DNA of 64,000 nucleotides from contig NW_020312785.1 in NCBI RefSeq assembly GCF_003265705.1, forward strand, positions 19,062,968 through 19,126,967, given 5' to 3'. This document shows, piece after piece, positions 57,623-64,000 of this stretch. Each line of letters starts with the position of its first letter. The stretch's first letter is position 1. The position numbers were made by a program, and so were the translations under genes. The notes under the pieces are model-generated. The model did not search any database and was not told the origin of the DNA. It was given only the letters and a program-made list of their open reading frames with translations. This stretch comes from Callorhinus ursinus (lineage: Eukaryota > Chordata > Mammalia > Carnivora > Otariidae).

Positions 57623-58469
57623 ATTATCCCACTATATTATCCCTAAGGAGATAAAGAATTGGAAAAGTTTAAGGGAAAAATAATACTCATGTTAGGGTTG
57701 GAAAAATACCTCTATGAGAAAAGATCATTTAATCCCAAGAAACAAATGATGTGGTTTAAATTAAAAAAGTAGGCAAGAGTGACATGGCCTCTGTAACTAA
57801 GAATGCAGTGAATAGAATACAACAATCTTTAAAAACATAGCCTTTAATTTAACATAAGGCAAATATACAATCTAATGAGTACCTCTGAGACTATAGATAG
57901 GATTATGCCTAGAATATAATGGTGAAAAATCAGCAAACAAAAACAAAGCACAAATTAGATTTTATAGAAGTAATGTAGAAGGAAGGATTGGAATTATAAT
58001 ATTTACCTATGAAAAGACAGGCAAAATGATAAGATTTTTGGTAAAAAGAATATAAGTGACATAATTGTGTGAACAAATTAGAGTTTACCCAGTGACAGGA
58101 TTTATATGGTGCTTTCCTAATATAGAAGATCAAAATGTCCCAGAAGTGACATACAGGAGCGATAGAGGTTTTCACACATGTGAATAGCTATTAAAGTCCA
58201 AATTATGCTAACAGAGAATTCACTTTTGCTTGCCTTTGTTACACAGGATGGCATTTATACAACCAACATTCACTATATGTCAGGCCTTGCCTTTAATTTA
58301 CTTGTAGAGACACATACCTTAGCCATTAGGAAAAACACTACACAAAAGTCAGAGGGAAGATTTATATGACCTCATGGGAAAATTTTGTACAGATTACTAA
58401 ATAACTAAATCAGTAGTTGAATAAAAAAATGCTACTCAGTGGAAATGGAATTGCCTTAGCCCGCAGTCT
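57623..58469. other. gene-free stretch
   Basis: No repeat or exon recognised. An 81-codon minus-strand frame near 57930 is unsupported. Confidence 0.42.
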
Positions 58470-58575
58470 TGGATAATTCTGTGCCAGGCTCTATTCCGAG
58501 CACTTTTACAGACATTTACTCATTTAATTCTCATTAATATTTAGGTATGCGTATTGCATTTTACATTCTGATGCT
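58470..58575 (-). mobile_element. MIR SINE fragment
   Basis: Minus-strand fragment: 'attctgtgccaggctctatt', 'ccgagcacttttacagacat', 'ttactcatttaattctcatt'. Confidence 0.65.
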
Positions 58576-58999
58576 TGATCATTGTACTATGTCCACTCTG
58601 GTCACCATAGACAAGAAACTACCCACTGGTTACAAATGCCCTGAGTTTCTAAATTCAAGGGATGAAACAACTTTGGGATCTATCACAAGGTTTTAGTAAC
58701 CTTCTTAATACTAAAGGGGATCAGGGGTGGGATTTTTTTCACCAGCTGAATATGGACACGATATAACATGTATACTGTCAGACACTATAGTCTAATAGAT
58801 AAGTCCCTGGGTTGAAAGTTAGGACCTCGAATGCTGTATCATCCATTGAATCACAGAATTACATCACATCTAAGTGAACACATACTGTACAGGAACAATT
58901 TAACATTTTATTAATGGCTGATTTGATTGGTCCCATAGTTAATCTTATGGGTTGTGCAGAAATACAGCTGGGGAATATGAATCTATAATCTATGGTAAA
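58576..58999. other. gene-free stretch
   Basis: No repeat or exon recognised. Confidence 0.42.
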
Positions 59000-59004
59000 A
59001 AACA

Positions 59005-59310
59005 ATTCCCAGTTTGGAATGGCTTAACACAATAAAGATTTACTTCTTGCTCATGTCATAGTGAGCAAGTGGTTTTCCTCCACTTTTTATAAGGCAGAGA
59101 GCTCCTTCCTTCCATCTTGCAACTCTGCTATTTGAAATCCTTTGCTTACTGCTTTGCCGATGACAGAGATCATTGAAAACTTACCTTGTTTCACTTAACT
59201 CTCTCAGGTTGGAAGTGACAATCATCCCCCGGATTAATGTAAGGCTTTTGTCATATGACTCCAACCTTACTATAGGGGATGCTAGAAAATGTTGGAGAGC
59301 ACGTGCAATA
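59005..59310. mobile_element. unclassified ancient dispersed repeat
   Basis: 'ggcttaacacaataaagatt', 'tacttcttgctcatgtcata' and later 'aggttggaagtgacaatcat' follow the order of a dispersed mammalian repeat I remember but cannot name. Orientation and family uncertain. Confidence 0.35.
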
Positions 59311-62300
59311 TTTGATTAACATTAATGATTTCTTCCAGAAGAGGTGAACGACTATGGGCAAGATAATTTAAGGAGCGCATGCTAGATTCAAGACCTGAAC
59401 TCAGGCCTTCTAGCTATCAGTTCAATGTTCCCTCCAGATAATATGTGGGGTTAACAAACTAATGTCTCTAAAGCCTTTGAAATTAGCAAAGGGACAATTA
59501 TTTCTCATTATAAAAGCTTGCATTTTTTTGTGATTTCTTAAAGGAAAAAATAAAGTTTCCTCAGCCAATACAGAAACATATAGCCTTAATTAGCTTTCTA
59601 GGGAGGTTAACAAAACCAGCCTATATTTCACTGTTTCCCATTATTCAGAAGCTCTAGTCCAAAAGCTGTTGTACTAATGTTCTTGTTGAAAAGATTTTAT
59701 CAAAGGCAAAATCCAGACTATACCTTTTTTTGATATTCCATCCTCTCCAAGTGAGAGTTTAGAGCTGAGAATCTTGTGTGGGTAGGATGACTGATGCTGA
59801 GCTACAAAGTACAAAGATTTCTCAGAGGTATTTGAAAAAAGGCTTGTGAAGCTTTCTAGGCTAAGATGTTTGATTTTTAAGATCCTTTCTTTAAAACCTG
59901 GATGAAGGAATAAATCCCATTGTGTTTTGGTGGTTGTCTGCTTCCTCTCAAGCATTCTTGGCTTTAGTGGCTGGTGTCAGAAGCCAGAGAAGCAATTCAG
60001 TCTACTGGACATTTTAAGAAACTGTGGTTATCCAAAATCTGGGTTCTAATGAAATCCTGAGTTGATCCCATGACTTGGCCAAACCTTTCCTTTTTTTTTT
60101 AAGAGTAAAGCTTTTTATGTTACTCCAACCAAGAAATAAAAGAAGACAGGAAGATAGTAAGCTGTTGCTTTTCCATTCACTATACTGGTATGTTGGGAGG
60201 ATCTTTCTGCCTTTAGAAAACCCAGGTTCTGCATCCTGTCATTAATCCAGCCAGGAAAATAAATGGTAAGAGCACACCTGTGGTGAATAACATCCACACC
60301 TATTCCATTTTCCCGTTAGTCACTAGTGCATTTTCTTTCTCTTGATGATCGCAGCAACTCTTGAGCACAGTATGCAAGTAGTTTATGATACACTAGTAGA
60401 AATGTTGGTCATTATCTTCTTGTTTCTTTTCTCTCAAGACAAGGAAATTCAGTACAAACTGAGCCTTTCATGTTCAAGTTGATATTTCTCTATATGTGAA
60501 ATGAAATAGTTATATCAATCTATCTTCTGATGGACATGCTAAAATCTATCATATGTGTTCATTTTCTAAATAAAATGTTTCCATTTTTATTGAAAGAAGT
60601 ACCATCACTTACTTTTACTAATCTGAGATTGATTCCATATCAATAACTTTAGGATGTGCTGCTAATGAGAACTTGAACTGATAAACTTTTATTGCACTAC
60701 ATTGTACTTGTTTACTTCCCTTTCTATTTAACAAGACTGAATTAAAAAAAGACTGAATTTAAAGTCAAAGCCCATGTTTTATTCATCTTTGAATTTCTTG
60801 TCCCTAGAACCCTAAGGTCTTAACAAGTATCTAGAAAATAAAACAAGAGGCCCTCAATATTCTTTAATTGATTAATGTATAGACCAAGAGGTCTAGAGAG
60901 AAAATAATATCTATTCACTTAGAAGTAGCAGTAAAATATTAAATAAACATGTTACCAGCTTAGTTTTACTTCCTTCAAGACAAATTTAAAAGTTACAAGG
61001 TCAAAAATACTTATAAAATTGACATGATATCACACTAGAAATATAAATCATGTATAATTCTAGGCTAGCCAAACTAAACTAAACTAATAGAATGTTCAAG
61101 GTGGAAAGAAACATTGAGAGCTTCTAGTTCTTTCCATTTGAGGAAAGTAAAACCTAGAAAGGAGAATAATCCAAAAACAGAATATAAATTCATGGCAGAA
61201 TTTGGGCAGTTTGAACATGAAATCAGTGCTTTTTCCCCCTGTTCTATTTATTTAAATATAATGAAATATTTAAAGACTTTATTCACATGCATGCCAGATG
61301 TCATTAATTTTAATTTATGTCACCACATAAGGTATTAATAAACAACTCAACAAAAATATTTGACAAGGCTGTTGATATTTAAATCCTGGAATGCAATACT
61401 TCAAGACTTCAATTTTTTAAAAAAACTTGTATATATGAAATATTTGCATGTTAGAATTACTGAATTGGAAGACCCTTATTCAAGAGGTGATCTGCTCTTG
61501 GCTTCAGGGTAATAAATGTTAAATTCTCTTACATTTTTGAACAAATTTATTTGCAAATTCTAAATTCTACAGACATTGTTTATGAGCAGAATATTCATAT
61601 ATTCATTAATTTCTCCATTTGATGCTGAGAATATTAAAGAACATAATGATAACGTCTTTAAGTTCATATGTCCAATTTTTGTACATGTGTCCTAAATTTA
61701 TAACTGCAATATTTTTGGCACAACCTTAAACAGATGGTGGGGTATTTGGTGATGCCTCTAGGGGAAAATCATTATTATGTTAAGGCAGGGAATCATGAAT
61801 GCAAAGAGAAATTTACATTTTCTATCACCAATAGCACTACTTTTGAGTTTGTTTTGTATTTGTCTTTATTGTCCCACACAGAATTTTTTAAAAATAAAAT
61901 TTTAGAAGACCAAGGGACTTTGTTCAGGATGAAATAAATATTTGGAAAATGTAAAAGAACTTACACCTGAGACTTTTCTCTAAGGACTAAAGACCACATT
62001 TCTCTTTTTTATAGCAAATAATACAGCTATAACCTCAGGGTGTGCTTGCTTCTCCCATCTCAAATGAATAATATACATTACTTTTAACTAATATCCAGAA
62101 ATATACTTGCAGATTATTTTCTAGGTAATAAAAGACTTGCAACTTAAGTAAATGGTCCCATTTAGACACAATCTATGATCATGTAATATTGAAATAAAGT
62201 CCTTTATAAAGTACATGAATTAAAATATTCCCTAAGCTCACTAGAATAGCTGCTTATTTTTAAATCAAATTGCTTTCCACAATATGCAGTTAAATATAAA

Positions 62301-63084
62301 AGGTTGTTACAGTTGTATAATTAAATATACTTTGCTATTGCTTTGGAAGCATATGGAGTGATTTTCATTTTTGCCATCTGAGAATATAAGATGACCAATA
62401 CTCAAAAACATAACATGAAACAGTTCAATATACAAATATCTCACTCTATGCGTCCTAATTGCAAACTCTTCTGAAATTATCTTTGAGTTGATACTTGTTC
62501 CAGTAAAAAAAAAAAAATTTACTCTTCCACAAAAAATAATTATTTTCTAACTTGAGAAACGCACATTTTTCATGAAAGTCACTGGCTTGTCTCAAGGTTT
62601 AATTGAAACCAAATGAAGTCTAGTAAAACTAATCAAAACCAAACAAACCCTTGGGCTACATGAAGGACTTACAGCTAGCAGGTTTCACCTCGAGTTACAG
62701 TTCTTCAAGACTTGGTTAGAGCACTCTGAAATCAAATTTAAAATGTTGCCATGCCATGTGAACTAGACATAAAATATTCTCCCAGGAGTTCCATGAATGG
62801 TTAAATTATGAATGCAACCTTATGACCTACAGAATTACACTATGACTATCAAGAAAGGCAGAAAATGCTGAATCAATTCATAGAAAGTAATTGATGGTAA
62901 AGAATTAACCTAAGACATTAAAGCTTATCTCATGTGCTATATTTATATCACTCATTAAACAGAAATTTCGGGAAATCTCCCAAATGTCAATACATAATTT
63001 GCATAAATCATTCTACAGGAGCTGAAATCTCTAAAGTAATGCAGGGAGAGATAGAAAGCAGTAAAAAATTAGGGGGAAAGACAA
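59311..63084. other. long AT-rich stretch, no gene or clear repeat
   Basis: Nearly 3.8 kb without a recognised element except faint ancient SINE-like phrases (about 59385-59430 and 61095-61170). Several 60-93 codon frames occur on both strands and none looks real. The largest unannotated block in the window. Confidence 0.45.
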
Positions 63085-63205
63085 CATAGGGATCCTGGGT
63101 GGAGTACCAGATCTGAAGCTGAATAGTAATGTGATTTTCAACTTTTCACACCTGAGTTTTCTTGCTACAAAATGAGAGTAATAATTTCAACTCTTAACAT
63201 ACACT
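63085..63205 (+). mobile_element. MIR SINE fragment
   Basis: Plus-strand fragment: 'gtaccagatctgaagctgaa', 'tagtaatgtgattttcaact', 'cctgagttttcttgctacaa', 'aatgagagtaataatttcaa'. Confidence 0.6.
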
Positions 63206-64000
63206 TTTCTCCGATGTAGTCATGTCAGAATGATGCAAATGGAAGTTATTCTGAAAGCATAAAGCAGATATCAGCAAACATCTGGAAGGTACAGAATAGA
63301 AAAGATGATTGCTTGCAAATTACTACTTCACAAATAAGTATGCCTCTTTGCATCTGAAGCAATACAAAGACCTGATAGAGAAAAAGTGACTTCAGTTTTG
63401 CTATAGAAGAATATATGTATTTTGATGTGTCTTATTTCATATTAAACCATATGAAATTAATTGTTTCTCTATTCAATGTTTCAGCAGGCAGAATACTAAG
63501 TGTTATGACCATATGCTGAATAGAATACCAATGCCATATATAAAAGTGATTTAAAATATTTGGTATTACAATACTGAATAGGTCCAAACACCATCTTTTA
63601 TTCTATGTACCTTGGCTCTTGCCAAGTCACTTTTAAAATTATGGGGTGTTAAAAAACAAATAGACGTAAAATAGAACAGAACTGTCCTAAGGGAAAATTT
63701 CCTTTCAGTTAGATAACCTGCATTTCTTACAGAGAAAAAGAGAAAAGAAATACAATTGGGAAATATTGTTATTACCAATAATTTGGTGCTGTGCTTAATT
63801 GAACTTTCAATTATATACTTTTGTTTATAATTTTAAAATGTTGACAACCTAAATAATTTGATAATATATCTGATCACTTTCTTATATTAGTAAGTTAGTA
63901 ATTGGTAATCTAATTTTTAGTAACTTAGAATATTGCCATTAGTCAATTTTCACTATGTGTACCTTATGGCAAAACAGATTTTTAACAGTTACCTTTTAAT
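63206..64000. other. gene-free right flank
   Basis: AT-rich, no repeat or exon recognised. Confidence 0.42.

Overview
This window looks like ordinary nuclear DNA from a placental mammal of the order Carnivora. It is AT-rich, holds no long open reading frame that looks like a gene, and is densely sown with interspersed repeats. The order is given by at least 13 tRNA-Lys-derived CAN SINEs (head like 'ggcgcctgggtggctcag', a CT-rich stretch, tail 'aaataaataaaatctt') and by LINE-1 3' ends of the carnivore type. The SINE tails ending '...tctgtcaaataaataaa' fit bears, pinnipeds or mustelids better than dog; that narrower placement is an inference.

I find no convincing protein-coding exon, rRNA, functional tRNA, CRISPR array or bacterial-type feature. 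The window is most simply intergenic or deep intronic. The best candidate for something transcribed is around 6.7-7.3 kb: a non-repetitive block with unusually many CpGs, a strong 5' splice donor on the minus strand and an open frame running up to it. It could be a promoter plus first exon of a minus-strand gene or lncRNA, but this is unproven.

Layout: 0-5 kb, LINE-1 and L2 relics with CA microsatellites; 5-9.4 kb, mostly unique sequence including the CpG-rich block; 9.4-20.5 kb, mixed SINE, L1, L2 and MLT1, including a composite of two L1 tails; 20.5-31 kb, mostly unique with sparse MIR, L2 and two SINEs, plus a small block with CRE and AP-1 motifs; 31.9-38.7 kb, a cluster of six CAN SINEs; 39.9-40.9 kb, hAT DNA-transposon relics; 44.9-46.0 kb, a retroviral LTR relic split by a SINE; 46.1-48.8 kb, the longest L1 relic, followed by an unclassified GC-richer block and a long polypurine tract; 50-53 kb, MIR/SINE nest, L2 and MLT1; 56.0-57.2 kb, a 5'-inverted L1 nested inside a hAT relic; 57.2-64 kb, MIR fragments in unique AT-rich DNA with no CAN SINE.

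The most informative structures are target-site duplications (TSDs), which I could read for 12 of the 13 SINEs and for three L1 loci. They give insertion boundaries and the order of nested events. Repeat family names come from recall of consensus sequences, not from a search, so subfamily labels are tentative.
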